DNA of 64,000 nucleotides, from NCBI RefSeq assembly GCF_002262885.1, contig NZ_NKYF01000006.1, positions 62,001 through 126,000 of the forward strand, given 5' to 3'. A program made the position numbers and the translations under genes. The notes beneath the pieces are model-generated. The model worked only from the letters and a program-made list of their open reading frames with translations, was not told the origin of the DNA and ran no database searches. The DNA comes from Pseudonocardia sp. MH-G8. GTDB taxonomy: Bacteria; Actinomycetota; Actinomycetes; Mycobacteriales; Pseudonocardiaceae. Every line of letters begins with the position of its first letter. The first letter of the stretch is position 1. This document shows, in pieces, positions 43,218 through 53,058 of this stretch.

Positions 43218-44096
43218 TCAGTGGTCGTGGTCGTGGTCGTGGTCGGGGTTGCCGGGGTCGTTGTGGTCCTCGTCGAAGTTGGCGACGCCACGCCTCCAGT
43301 AGCCGGTGATGTCGCAGTCCTCCCGCGGGATGCGCAGCTCGTCGCGCACCCAGCGGCGCAGCGGCTTGAGCACGCCCGCCTCGCCGGCGAGCCACACGAA
43401 GACGCGCTCGCCGCGCGGCACCTGCACGGTGCGGACGGCGCGCTCCAGCACGTCGCTGGTGCCCGGCGCCGCGGGGCCGCGGTGCAGCCACCGGACGACG
43501 ACCCCCTCCGGCGCGTCCAGCTCGATCTCCTCGGACGCGTCGGCGACCTCGATGAAGGCCCACCCCGCCGCGGTGCGCGGCAGCTCCTCCAACCGGCGGG
43601 CGATGGCCGGCAGGGCCGTGATGTCGCCGCCGAGCAGGTAGCTGTCGTAGCGGTCGGGCACCACGACGCCCCCGGGCGGCCCGGCCACGTGCACGCGGAC
43701 GCCGGGGGCGACGCTCGTGGCCCAGTCCGCCGCGAGGCCGCCCGCGTGCAGCGCGATGTCGATGTCGATCTCCCGGGCGGCCGCGTCGTAGCGGCGCACG
43801 GTGTACTCGCGCGTCACCGGCAGCGGGCGCGGCCAGGCCAGCATGAGCCCGTCCGGCTCGGGGAGCCGCAGCTCGCCGCGCTCGTCGGGGAAGATCAGCT
43901 TGACGTGCTCGCACGGTGCGTGGCTCTCGAAGCCCTCCGCACCGTCGCCGCCGAGGGTGAGGCGCAGCAGCGCCGACCCGACCATCCGGGTGCCGAGCAC
44001 CTCGCACTCCCGCAGGCGGATCGGGTAGGGCACCCGCGCGCTGCTCGCGCCTGCCCTGACCTCGCCGATCCGTTCCAGGTGCCGTTCGCGCGTCAT
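43218..44096 (-). CDS. Siderophore-interacting FAD protein (ferric-siderophore reductase)
   Basis: A 292-residue SIP-family flavoprotein that reduces ferric siderophores to release iron in the cytoplasm. The FAD-binding motif REYTVRRYD is near residues 96-104, with GLAADWATSVAPGVRVHVAGPPG and a C-terminal SIP domain with WLAGEAGVLKPLRRWVRDE and DITGYWRRG. The chain ends with DPGNPDHDHDHDH, an unusual His/Asp tail that could bind metal. It is in the middle of the operon, 10 bases after the MbtH gene. Confidence 0.93.
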   Translation of the reverse strand: MTRERHLERIGEVRAGASSARVPYPIRLRECEVLGTRMVGSALLRLTLGGDGAEGFESHAPCEHVKLIFPDERGELRLPEPDGLMLAWPRPLPVTREYTVRRYDAAAREIDIDIALHAGGLAADWATSVAPGVRVHVAGPPGGVVVPDRYDSYLLGGDITALPAIARRLEELPRTAAGWAFIEVADASEEIELDAPEGVVVRWLHRGPAAPGTSDVLERAVRTVQVPRGERVFVWLAGEAGVLKPLRRWVRDELRIPREDCDITGYWRRGVANFDEDHNDPGNPDHDHDHDH

Positions 44097-44106
44097 CGCT
44101 GCACCA

Positions 44107-44316
44107 TCATCTCTGCGCCATCGCCGTGCGCAGGCTGCGCGGGCGCAGGTCGCTCCAGTGCCGTTCGACGTGCTCCAGGCACGCCGCGCGGGTGTCCGGC
44201 CCGAAGACCGGGCGCCAGCCCGCGGGAACGGGTGCGAAGTCGGGCCACAGGCTGTGCTGGTCCTCGCCGTTGACGAGCACGCGGAACGTGCCGTCCGGGT
44301 CGTCGAACGGGTTCAT
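44107..44316 (-). CDS. mbtH: MbtH-like NRPS accessory protein
   Basis: A 69-residue MbtH family protein: [26 protein letters not shown] near the start, with the invariant N-x-E-x-QHSLWP, then [10 protein letters not shown], the conserved [17 protein letters not shown] end. MbtH proteins bind adenylation domains and are needed for their activity or solubility. Here it should serve one or both A domains of the operon's NRPS. ATG overlaps the stop of the aryl carrier protein gene (ATGA). Confidence 0.97.
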   Translation of the reverse strand: MNPFDDPDGTFRVLVNGEDQHSLWPDFAPVPAGWRPVFGPDTRAACLEHVERHWSDLRPRSLRTAMAQR

Positions 44317-44576
44317 CCGGGTTCTCCCACCAGTTGTTCCCAATGCCGCAGGTCGGGCTGCTCGGCCAGGTCGGCGAACTCCAGGCGGGTCGCGCCGGCC
44401 TGGCGCCAGTGCTCGACCAGCGACATCAGGCGGATCGAGTCGACGCCGCGGTCGAGCAGGTCCTCGTCGGGGTCGATCTCGGCGGGGTCGCAGCCGAGGA
44501 GGTCGGCCACGTCGGCGCGGATGCGTTCGGGGGCGAGCGCCGCCTTGCCCCCAGCGGCGGTGTCCTCGGCGTTCAT
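44313..44576 (-). CDS. Free-standing aryl carrier protein
   Basis: An 87-residue carrier protein. The phosphopantetheine serine is Ser47 in [12 protein letters not shown], the four-helix layout is normal and C-terminal [10 protein letters not shown] closes it. In enterobactin synthesis this domain is fused to the isochorismatase (EntB); here the two are separate, with overlapping genes. It should be loaded with 2,3-dihydroxybenzoate by the DhbE homologue and deliver it to the first condensation domain. No phosphopantetheinyl transferase is encoded nearby. Confidence 0.95.
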   Translation of the reverse strand: MNAEDTAAGGKAALAPERIRADVADLLGCDPAEIDPDEDLLDRGVDSIRLMSLVEHWRQAGATRLEFADLAEQPDLRHWEQLVGEPG

Positions 44577-45247
44577 CCGGCCGCTCCCGCCGGCACCCGC
44601 GCACCCAGCGCCTCGAGCACCGCGGCGGTGGTCGTGACCACGCCGCAGCGCTGCGCCACGTACTCCAGCGCCTGCTCGTGGTGGCGGCGGGAGAAGTCCG
44701 CCACGCCGTCGGCGACGAGGAACGGGCGGACGTCGCGCATGAACGCCTCGACGGCCGTGGCCTGGCACCCGATGTGCGCGTACACGCCGGTGATCACCAG
44801 CTCGTCGCGGCCGCGGGCGGCGAGCTGCTCGGCGAAGGTGCTGCGCTGGAACGCGCTGTAGCGCCACTTGGTCAGCCGCACGTCCGACGGGGCGGGTGCG
44901 AGCTCGTCCACGATCTCGGCGGCGGCCGGGTCGGCGTCGATCACCGAGCCGATGCCGTCACCCCAGAACTCGGTGAGCAGCCCCCTGTCGCGGGGGTCCT
45001 GCCGCCCGGGCTGCGCGGTGTAGAACACCGGCACCCCGCGCTCCCGGCAGGCCGCGACGAGCGCGGCGACGTTGCGCACCAGGCCCGCCAGCGGCTGCGC
45101 GTCGGGCGCGTAGGCGGCCAGGAAGTAGCGCTGCATGTCGTGGACGAGCAGCGCGGCGCGTGAGGGATCGGGACGCCACCCGACGCGCCCGGACGGCACG
45201 TCCGCGGCGTCGGGCAACGGGTAGGGCTCGATGCGGGGCAGGGACAT
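44573..45247 (-). CDS. dhbB: Isochorismatase
   Basis: A 224-residue isochorismatase that hydrolyses isochorismate to 2,3-dihydro-2,3-dihydroxybenzoate and pyruvate. Key residues: Asp37 in [10 protein letters not shown], Lys127 in LTKWRYSAF and Cys151 in GVYAHIGCQ. It matches the isochorismatase half of EntB/DhbB and ends before the carrier domain, which is the next gene. ATG at 45247; the stop overlaps the carrier protein start. Confidence 0.96.
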   Translation of the reverse strand: MSLPRIEPYPLPDAADVPSGRVGWRPDPSRAALLVHDMQRYFLAAYAPDAQPLAGLVRNVAALVAACRERGVPVFYTAQPGRQDPRDRGLLTEFWGDGIGSVIDADPAAAEIVDELAPAPSDVRLTKWRYSAFQRSTFAEQLAARGRDELVITGVYAHIGCQATAVEAFMRDVRPFLVADGVADFSRRHHEQALEYVAQRCGVVTTTAAVLEALGARVPAGAAG

Positions 45248-45252
45248 GCTGC

Positions 45253-46889
<1,637 letters not shown>

Positions 46890-46893
<4 letters not shown>

Positions 46894-48071
46894 ACGTCCT
46901 CCAGCCCGATCGCGCGCAGCAGGGTGCGGAACTTGGCGCCGGTCTCGGCCAGCTCGGCATCCGGGTCGGAGCCCGCCACGACGCCCGCGCCCGCGAACAG
47001 CCGCACCGTGTCGCCGCTGACCTCGGCGCTGCGCAGCGTCACCGCCCACTCGCCGTCGCCGCCGGCGTCGCACCAGCCCACGAGGCCGCTGTAGTACCCG
47101 CGGTCGACGCCCTCGATCTCGCCGATCGCGCCGCGTGCCGCCGCCGCCGGCGTGCCGCACACCGCGGGCGTCGGGTGCAGGGCCTCGGCCAGCGCGAGCG
47201 AGGACACCGACGGGTCGTCGAGGCGCCCGCTGATCGGGCTCGACAGGTGCCACATCGTGGCCGTGCCCAGCACGTCGGGGTACGCGGGTACCTGCAGGTC
47301 GGTGCAGAACCGGCCGAGCACCTCGGCGACCTGCGCGGTCACCATCGCGTGCTCGCGACGGTCCTTGTCCGATGTGCGCAGCCCCGCGATCCGACGGGCG
47401 TCCTCGGCGGCGTCGCCGGCCCGCGGGCGGGAGCCGGCGAGCGGGTTGGCGCGCACGACGTCACCGGTGCGGGAGACGAGCAGCTCCGGGCTCGCGCCCA
47501 CGAGCGTGCGCGGGGCCGCGTCACCGGGGGCCGTGACGTCGACGGCGAACGCGTGCGCGGCGGGGTCGGCCGCGACCAGCCGCGACAGCAGGGCCGGCAC
47601 CGCGACGACCCGGTCCGCCGTCAGCTCCAGGCTGCGCGCGAGCACCACCTTCTCCAGCGAGCCGTCGCCGATCAGGGCCAGCGCGCGCCGCACCCCGTCG
47701 ACGTAGTCCTGCGGCTCCGGGCGCCGCCGCACCGACCAGCGGCCCGGCAGCGGCGGCGGGGCGGGCGCCGCGCTGCGGGCGCCGGCCCGGCGGACCAGCG
47801 CGGGCACCACGAGGCACGCCTGCGCGGCCGCCGCGAAGCCGAGCGCGCCGACCACCACCGGCTCGTCCACCCCCGACGCCGCGGCGTCGGCGAGGGCGGT
47901 CGCGGCGGCGTCGGCCCGCGACCCGCGGCCGGTGTCGACCAGCGCGTGCACGCCGTCGGCGAGCAGGCTGCCGCTCGTCGAGGAGTAGAAGAACGAGCCC
48001 GGCAGGTAGGCCGCCAGCAGGTCGGCCGCGCGGTGCTCGGGGCGCGGCCGGTCCAGGGCCGGTATGGACAC
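46890..48071 (-). CDS. dhbC: Isochorismate synthase
   Basis: A 393-residue chorismate-utilising enzyme making isochorismate from chorismate with Mg2+. Typical segments are the [18 protein letters not shown] strand, FVGASPELL-like [32 protein letters not shown] containing the catalytic-domain Glu/His, [29 protein letters not shown] and [12 protein letters not shown] at 48071 follows AAAGGA. It makes the first committed step of 2,3-dihydroxybenzoate supply. Confidence 0.95.
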
Positions 48072-48100
48072 GTGGGTGTTCCTTTCGCCGGTGGGGGGAG

Positions 48101-48883
48101 TCAGGCGCCGAGTGCGGCGCCGCCGTCGACGGTCAGCGACTGCAGGGTGATGTGGCGGGCCGCGGGCCCGGACAGGAAGAGCACGGACGCGGCGACGTCG
48201 GCGGGTGCCGCGATCCGGCCCAGCGGGATGCCCACCCGGAACTGCTCCGCGACGCCCTCGACGACGGCCTCGGTGCCGGCCCCTGCGGGCAGCGAGGCCT
48301 GCAACATCGGAGTGTCGGTGGAACCCGGGCACACGACGTTGCAGCGCACGTGCGGCGCGAGCTCCAACCCGAGGCAACGCGTGAGCGCCACCGCCGCCGC
48401 TTTCGACGCCGCGTACGCCGCCATCCCGGTGCGCGGGACGGCGGCGGCGTTCGACGCGACCGTGACGATGCTGCCCGTGACGTTGCTGCCCGTGCCCCGC
48501 CGGTGCATGCGCCGCCCGACCGCCCGCCCGGTGTTCCAGACGCCCGTCGCGTTGACCGCGAGGCAGGTGTGCCAGTCGGCGTCGTCGAGGTCGAGCACGG
48601 GCCCGCCGCGCAGGACACCGGCCACGTTGACGAGCGCCCCGATCGGGCCGGCCTCGTGTTCGACGTGGGCGACGGCCGCCTCGACGGCCTCGGCGTCGGC
48701 GACGTCGGCGGTGACCGCCAGGGCACCCAGCTCCGCCGCGACCTCGTGCACGGCCTCGTCCCGGTCGAGCAGGGCGACGGGAGCGCCGGTGGCGGCGAAC
48801 GCGCGCGCCACCGCCGCCCCGATCCCGCGCGCCGCGCCCGTCACCAGAGCGAGGGCAGGTTCGGGTGGGGCGAACGGCGGCAC
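48101..48883 (-). CDS. dhbA: 2,3-dihydro-2,3-dihydroxybenzoate dehydrogenase
   Basis: A 260-residue SDR, first gene of the siderophore operon. NAD-binding LVTGAARGIGAAVARAFAATG and acidic DRDEAV precede the VTVASNAAAVPRTGMAAYAASKAA catalytic Ser-Tyr-Lys region; a CPGSTDTPML loop follows. It matches EntA/DhbA, which oxidises the dihydrodiol to 2,3-dihydroxybenzoate. Its place beside dhbC, dhbE and dhbB supports this specific function. The GTG start at 48883 follows GGAG. Two iron boxes lie upstream. Confidence 0.94.
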   Translation of the reverse strand: MPPFAPPEPALALVTGAARGIGAAVARAFAATGAPVALLDRDEAVHEVAAELGALAVTADVADAEAVEAAVAHVEHEAGPIGALVNVAGVLRGGPVLDLDDADWHTCLAVNATGVWNTGRAVGRRMHRRGTGSNVTGSIVTVASNAAAVPRTGMAAYAASKAAAVALTRCLGLELAPHVRCNVVCPGSTDTPMLQASLPAGAGTEAVVEGVAEQFRVGIPLGRIAAPADVAASVLFLSGPAARHITLQSLTVDGGAALGA

Positions 48884-48907
48884 GAACTACTCCAGTGGTC
48901 GGTCAGG

Positions 48908-48926
48908 CAAGGCTCTCCTAACCAAA
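48908..48926 (-). promoter_or_regulatory. Iron box 1 (IdeR/DmdR operator) of the siderophore operon
   Basis: Nineteen bases match the IdeR/DmdR consensus (TTAGGTTAGSCTAACCTAA) at about 13-14 positions, with an intact CTAACC core in the right half. It is 25-43 bases upstream of the dhbA start, where a repressor would block transcription. Confidence 0.65.
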
Positions 48927-48965
48927 CACGGCCCGGGGTCCCGCGCAAGAGGCCGGCCACGCTCC

Positions 48966-48984
48966 GGAAGTAAGGCTAACCACA
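48966..48984 (-). promoter_or_regulatory. Iron box 2 (IdeR/DmdR operator) of the siderophore operon
   Basis: Nineteen bases containing AAGGCTAACC match the iron-box consensus at 13 positions, with the best agreement over the central AGGCTAACC. The centre is 58 bases further upstream than that of box 1. Two such sites are common at iron-repressed actinobacterial siderophore promoters. Confidence 0.65.
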
Positions 48985-48987
48985 CCG

Positions 48988-49710
48988 TCAACCGCTTGCG
49001 GGGTTCCCGCTGAGGTCGTCGCCGCCGCGCCGGGCGGCGTCCACGGCGCGAAGTTGCTGGTCGCCCGGCTGCAGCCCGAACATCGCCGCCACCCGCCCCA
49101 CGAGCTCGTCCTCGCCCATCCCCACCTCGACGTGGACGACCTGCAGCCCCAGACGCCGGGTCCGTTCGGCGAGCCGGTCGGTGAACATCCGGTCGCGCTC
49201 GAGCAGGTTGTGCAGGGCGCGCTCCGGGTCGGCGGTGCGGCCGGGGATGTCCCAGGTGCTGCCGCGGCTCTCCAGCGCGGCGCGGCGGAACCGAGGCGTC
49301 GGGAGGAGCCACACCGCCTGCGCCGGTTCGGCCAGCAGCGGAGCCACCAGCGACGGCAGGAGCCGGAAACCCTCCGCGACGACCGGCCCGTCCGGCGCGA
49401 GCCCCAGGAGGTCCTCGACCACCAGGTCGAAGCCCTCGCCGCGGAACCAGTGGAAGGTGTCGAGCATGACCTCGGGCGAACGGCGGGCCCAGCGTTCGTC
49501 CATGTCCATCGCCATGAAGTCGGCCAGGTGGGGCGCGCTCTGCGCGTCGAGCCGCGCGGCGTGCGCGGACATCACGTCGTCCGTGGCGTAGACGCGCAGG
49601 TCGAAGGCCGCGGCGAGGCGGCGCGCGACGGTGGACTTGCCTGCGCCGCTGCCGCCGCCGATCCAGAACGTGCGGTGCAGTGCCGCGGCGGTCCGGTCGT
49701 CCGATCCCAC
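48988..49710 (-). CDS. P-loop NTPase/kinase-like protein
   Basis: A 240-residue protein with Walker A WIGGGSGAGKSTVARRLAAAF near residues 15-35. YATDDVMSAHAAR and DERWARRSPEVMLDTFHWFRGEGFDLVVEDLLGLAPDGPVVAEGFRLLP (a Walker B-like VVEDL) follow, and a C-terminal Arg-rich lid RDRMFTDRLAERTRRLGL. The pattern is that of small-molecule kinases or adenylyl-kinase-like proteins, with substrate unknown. GTG at 49710. It lies 20 bases downstream of the dehydrogenase gene and in the same direction, so the two may be co-transcribed. Confidence 0.75.
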   Translation of the reverse strand: MGSDDRTAAALHRTFWIGGGSGAGKSTVARRLAAAFDLRVYATDDVMSAHAARLDAQSAPHLADFMAMDMDERWARRSPEVMLDTFHWFRGEGFDLVVEDLLGLAPDGPVVAEGFRLLPSLVAPLLAEPAQAVWLLPTPRFRRAALESRGSTWDIPGRTADPERALHNLLERDRMFTDRLAERTRRLGLQVVHVEVGMGEDELVGRVAAMFGLQPGDQQLRAVDAARRGGDDLSGNPASG

Positions 49711-49730
49711 CGCGGCACCGTACGCGACGG

Positions 49731-50987
49731 TCAGGGGATGATCAGGTCCTCGACAGCCGCTTCCCCGACCTGCGCGGTGTGCCGGTCGACGCCGAGGCCC
49801 CACGCGGTCTGCCGCGGCGGCACCCAGGCGGTGCTCCACCGGTCCAGCAGCATCGCGACCTTGGTGCGCATCTCGGTGCGCAGGCGGCGGAACGAGTCCT
49901 CCGGGTCGGTGCCGACCTGCCCGAGCAGCAGCCACCACGCCCAGGCGGCGGCGCCCGCGTTGGCCACGAAGTCCGGGATCACGGGGATGCCCCGGGCGCT
50001 GAGCATGTCCTCGGCTTCCGGGGTGGTCGCGTTGTTGGCCGCCTCGACGACGACCCGCGCGGCCACGTCGTAGGAGTTGTCGGGCGTGATGGCGTAGGAG
50101 ATGGCGGCGGGCACCAGGACGTCGACCTGCATGGCGATCACGGCCGCGCGCGGGAGCTGCTGGACGTCGGCCGGCAGGCGCGAGCGGTCGACCTCGCCGT
50201 AGGAGTCGCGCAGGTCGAGCAAGGCCGGGATGTCCAGCCCCTCCGGGCGGTACAGGGTTCCCGCCGCATCCGCGACGGCGACGACCCGCATGCCGGCCTC
50301 GTGCAGGTACCAGGCGGCGCCGCCGCCCATCGTCCCGATGCCCTGGACGGCCACGGTGGTGTCGGGCAGCGGCCAGCCCCAGGAACCCGCGGCCGCGAGG
50401 CACGCCTGCGCCACGCCGTACCCGCCGATCACGTCGCCGAGCAGGCCTCCCGGCACCGGCGTGTCCAGGCCGGCGCGCACGCGGCGCAGGGTCTGCTCCG
50501 GATCGGCGGAGCGGCGGATCGCGGCGTGGTAGGACTGCCCGAGCCCGATTCGGGCGAAGACCTCGTCGATCAGGTGCTGCGGCACGCCGAGGTCTTCCGC
50601 GGTCACCCAGTGGTCGTCCAGCCAGGGGCGCATGGCCTGGCAGAACCGCTCGAGGACCCCGACGGCGCGCGGGTCCTTCGGGTCGAAGTCGATGCCGCCC
50701 TTCGCCCCGCCGACGGGCAGGTCGAAGACCGCGGTCTTGGCCGCCATCCCGCGGGCGAGGTCCTCGACCTCCGACATGGTGGCGCCGGCCCGCATCCGGG
50801 TGCCACCGGTGGCCAACCCGGAGATCAGCGAGTGCACGACGAGGTAGCCGTGGGTGCCGGTGACGGGATCGGTCCACGTCAGCCGCAGCAGGGGCTCGGT
50901 GTCCCGCGGGCCCGCACCGCCCGCCGGGGGCACCGCGTGCAGCGTCTGCTCGCCGGCCGGCCCCATGGGGTCCTGCATCGTCGTCAC
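49731..50987 (-). CDS. Glu/Leu/Phe/Val dehydrogenase
   Basis: A 418-residue amino-acid dehydrogenase that interconverts an amino acid and its 2-oxo acid using NAD(P). The active-site Lys is in LPVGGAKGGIDFDPKD near residues 108-123, the dinucleotide motif TVAVQGIGTMGGGAAWYL near 220-237, and VEAANNATTPEAEDML and IPDFVANAGA follow. Length and motifs fit GdhA/leucine dehydrogenase relatives, and exact specificity is not evident. GTG at 50987 is favoured by an upstream GGAGGAG; an ATG three codons on is possible. Divergent from a LysR regulator. Confidence 0.9.
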   Translation of the reverse strand: MTTMQDPMGPAGEQTLHAVPPAGGAGPRDTEPLLRLTWTDPVTGTHGYLVVHSLISGLATGGTRMRAGATMSEVEDLARGMAAKTAVFDLPVGGAKGGIDFDPKDPRAVGVLERFCQAMRPWLDDHWVTAEDLGVPQHLIDEVFARIGLGQSYHAAIRRSADPEQTLRRVRAGLDTPVPGGLLGDVIGGYGVAQACLAAAGSWGWPLPDTTVAVQGIGTMGGGAAWYLHEAGMRVVAVADAAGTLYRPEGLDIPALLDLRDSYGEVDRSRLPADVQQLPRAAVIAMQVDVLVPAAISYAITPDNSYDVAARVVVEAANNATTPEAEDMLSARGIPVIPDFVANAGAAAWAWWLLLGQVGTDPEDSFRRLRTEMRTKVAMLLDRWSTAWVPPRQTAWGLGVDRHTAQVGEAAVEDLIIP

Positions 50988-51046
50988 TCGACTCTCCTCC
51001 ACTCCTGTACTCGACCTGCGACCACCGCTTCGGCGCAGCACCCGGA

Positions 51047-51075
51047 GCCGCTGCACCGGTGTGCGGTGCAGCGGC
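51047..51075. promoter_or_regulatory. 11-bp stem-loop in divergent intergenic region
   Basis: GCCGCTGCACC, seven-base loop, GGTGCAGCGGC is a perfect 11-base stem between the divergent dehydrogenase and LysR genes, 60 bases from the dehydrogenase start. On the minus strand it would lie in the leader and could act as an attenuator; it may also be an operator. Confidence 0.4.
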
Positions 51076-51133
51076 TGTTGCCGTGCGGAGGATCCGGGGC
51101 TGTCGGCAAACTCGCCCGGATGACCCCAGAGTG

Positions 51134-51153
51134 CGCCGACCCGGAGGTCGGCG
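51134..51153. promoter_or_regulatory. 8-bp stem-loop in divergent intergenic region
   Basis: CGCCGACC-CGGA-GGTCGGCG is a perfect hairpin in the same intergenic region, 59 bases from the first. Together with it, the region carries two strong inverted repeats, unusual for a plain LysR-controlled gap. Confidence 0.35.
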
Positions 51154-51263
51154 TCCAGTTAAGGATCATGCACAGTGGGGTTCACGGTTCCTACACAGCG
51201 CGAGCGACCCGTTCCGGCACGCATACGCGCGATGACGGTGCCGCACTGCTTACTCTGAGCCGT

Positions 51264-52196
51264 GTGGAGCTCTCGCTGCAGCGGTTGCGGATGCTTCGGG
51301 AACTGCATCGGCGAGGCACCGTCACGGCCGCCGCCTCGGCGATGCACTACACCGCCTCGGCGGTGTCCCAGCAGCTCGCCCAGCTCGAGCGGGACGTGGG
51401 CGCGAAGCTGTTCGAGCGGCTCGGCCGCCGCGTCCAGCTCACCGACCTCGGCATGGTGCTGGCCGAGCACGCCGAGGAGATCCTCTCCTCCGTCGAGCGC
51501 GCCACCCTCGCGTTGGAGGAGGCGCAGCAGTCGGTCTCCGTGCGGCTCACCGCGGGCGTGTGGGCGTCGGTCGCCTCGGGCCTGCTGCCCTCCGCGCTCA
51601 CCGCGCTCGCCGCCGAGCACCCCGGCATCCAGGTCCGCACCCGGGAGCTCGCGCCCGAGGACACCGCGGGCGCGGTGCGGGAGGGCGCGCTCGACTTCTC
51701 CTTCGTCATCGACTACTCGAGCTACACGATGCCCTGGGACTCGGCGCTGTCCCGGGCGGAGATCGCGGTCGAACGCCTGCACGCGGCCGTCCCCACCGGA
51801 GCCCTCCCCTCGGCGACCGTGGCCCTGCCGGAGCTGGCCGAGCACCCCTGGATCCTCGCCGGCCCGCGGTCGCACTTCGGTCGCGCGGTGCGGATAGCGT
51901 GCCAGCGCAGCGGCTTCGAGCCGACCATCAACCACGAGGTCGGGGAGCAGACCACGGCGCTCGCGATGGTCGCCGCAGGCCTCGGCGTCACCCTCGTCTC
52001 CGACCTCGGGCTCTCCCTGTGCCCACCCGGTGTGGACGTCGTGGCGCTGACCGAGCCCGTCATGCGCACGGTGTCGATCGCCTACCGTACGAAGGACGCC
52101 CGCAGGACGTCGCTGCAACTGGTCATCGAGGCGGTGCGGGCCGCGGCGGCCGCGAAGGGCCTCGGCGCGCAGACGTCCACCCCCACGGTCATGTGA
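51264..52196 (+). CDS. LysR-family transcriptional regulator
   Basis: A 310-residue LysR protein. The HTH is LQRLRMLRELHRRGTVTAAASAMHYTASAVSQQLAQLERDVGAKLFERLGRR over residues 5-56. The effector domain runs to the end, with LTAGVWASVASGLLPSALTALAAEHPGI and a hinge near LALEEAQQ. GTG at 51264 opens directly before the HTH. Divergent from the Glu/Leu-type dehydrogenase, the usual arrangement for a LysR regulator and its target. Confidence 0.9.
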   Translation: MELSLQRLRMLRELHRRGTVTAAASAMHYTASAVSQQLAQLERDVGAKLFERLGRRVQLTDLGMVLAEHAEEILSSVERATLALEEAQQSVSVRLTAGVWASVASGLLPSALTALAAEHPGIQVRTRELAPEDTAGAVREGALDFSFVIDYSSYTMPWDSALSRAEIAVERLHAAVPTGALPSATVALPELAEHPWILAGPRSHFGRAVRIACQRSGFEPTINHEVGEQTTALAMVAAGLGVTLVSDLGLSLCPPGVDVVALTEPVMRTVSIAYRTKDARRTSLQLVIEAVRAAAAAKGLGAQTSTPTVM

Positions 52197-52233
52197 CCTG
52201 GCCCCACCGACCCTCCACGGAGACGAACCACAG

Positions 52234-53052
52234 ATGCAGATCACGACGGTGTGGCGCTACCCGGTCAAGTCGATGCTCGGGGAGCGCCTCGACGACGTGC
52301 GCCTGACCGAGGCCGGACTCGCCCACGACCGCGCACTCGCGCTGGTCGACCGCACGACGGGCCTGGTCGCCACCGCCAAGCACCCGCGCCTGTGGCGGAC
52401 CCTGCTCGCGCATTCGGCCGCCGTCGACGGCGAGCGGGTGCTGATCACCTCACCCGCGGGGTGGACGCGCGAGGCGACCGCGCCCGGCGTGGACGAGTTG
52501 CTGTCCGACGGTCTCGGCCGTGCGGTCCGGGTCGCCTCGGAGCGCCCCGACGGCGCCACCGTCGAGCGCCCCGCGCCGGAGGACGTGCTGGACCAGGGCG
52601 TGGACGCGGTCGTCGCCGCGGCCACCCTCCAGATCGGGCAGGGCACGCCCGGAACGACGTTCGTCGACTACGCACCGGTGCACCTGATCACCAGTGCCAC
52701 GCTGGCCGCGATCGGCGCCGAGCAGGTCCGCTACCGCCCCAACCTGGTCGTCGAGACGCCGCCGGGCACGCCGGGGTTCGTCGAGAACAGCTGGGTCGGC
52801 CGCGAGTTCGTCGTCGGGGAGGCGGTGCTGCGGATCGCGCTGCCGACCCCGCGGTGCGCGGTGCCGACCCTCGAGCACGGGCCCCTCCCCCGCGCCCCGC
52901 ACGCCGTGCGGACGCTGATGGCGGACAACCGGGTGGACGTCCCCGGGTTCGGGGTGCTGCCGTGCGCCGGGTGCTACGCCGAGGTCGTCCGGCCCGGGGT
53001 CGTGCGGGTCGGGGACGAGGTGGTCCCGGCCGCGGGCGACGGCCGGGACTGA
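52234..53052 (+). CDS. MOSC domain protein
   Basis: A 272-residue protein with an N-terminal MOSC beta-barrel (TVWRYPVKSMLGERLDDVRLTEAGLAHDRALALVD) and a MOSC domain ending LRIALPTPRCAVPTLEHG, whose Cys at about residue 209 is the conserved MOSC residue. MOSC proteins carry sulfur to molybdenum cofactor enzymes or reduce N-hydroxylated substrates. No molybdoenzyme is encoded next to it; it follows the LysR gene by 37 bases. Confidence 0.88.
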   Translation: MQITTVWRYPVKSMLGERLDDVRLTEAGLAHDRALALVDRTTGLVATAKHPRLWRTLLAHSAAVDGERVLITSPAGWTREATAPGVDELLSDGLGRAVRVASERPDGATVERPAPEDVLDQGVDAVVAAATLQIGQGTPGTTFVDYAPVHLITSATLAAIGAEQVRYRPNLVVETPPGTPGFVENSWVGREFVVGEAVLRIALPTPRCAVPTLEHGPLPRAPHAVRTLMADNRVDVPGFGVLPCAGCYAEVVRPGVVRVGDEVVPAAGDGRD

Positions 53053-53058
53053 GCCGGG

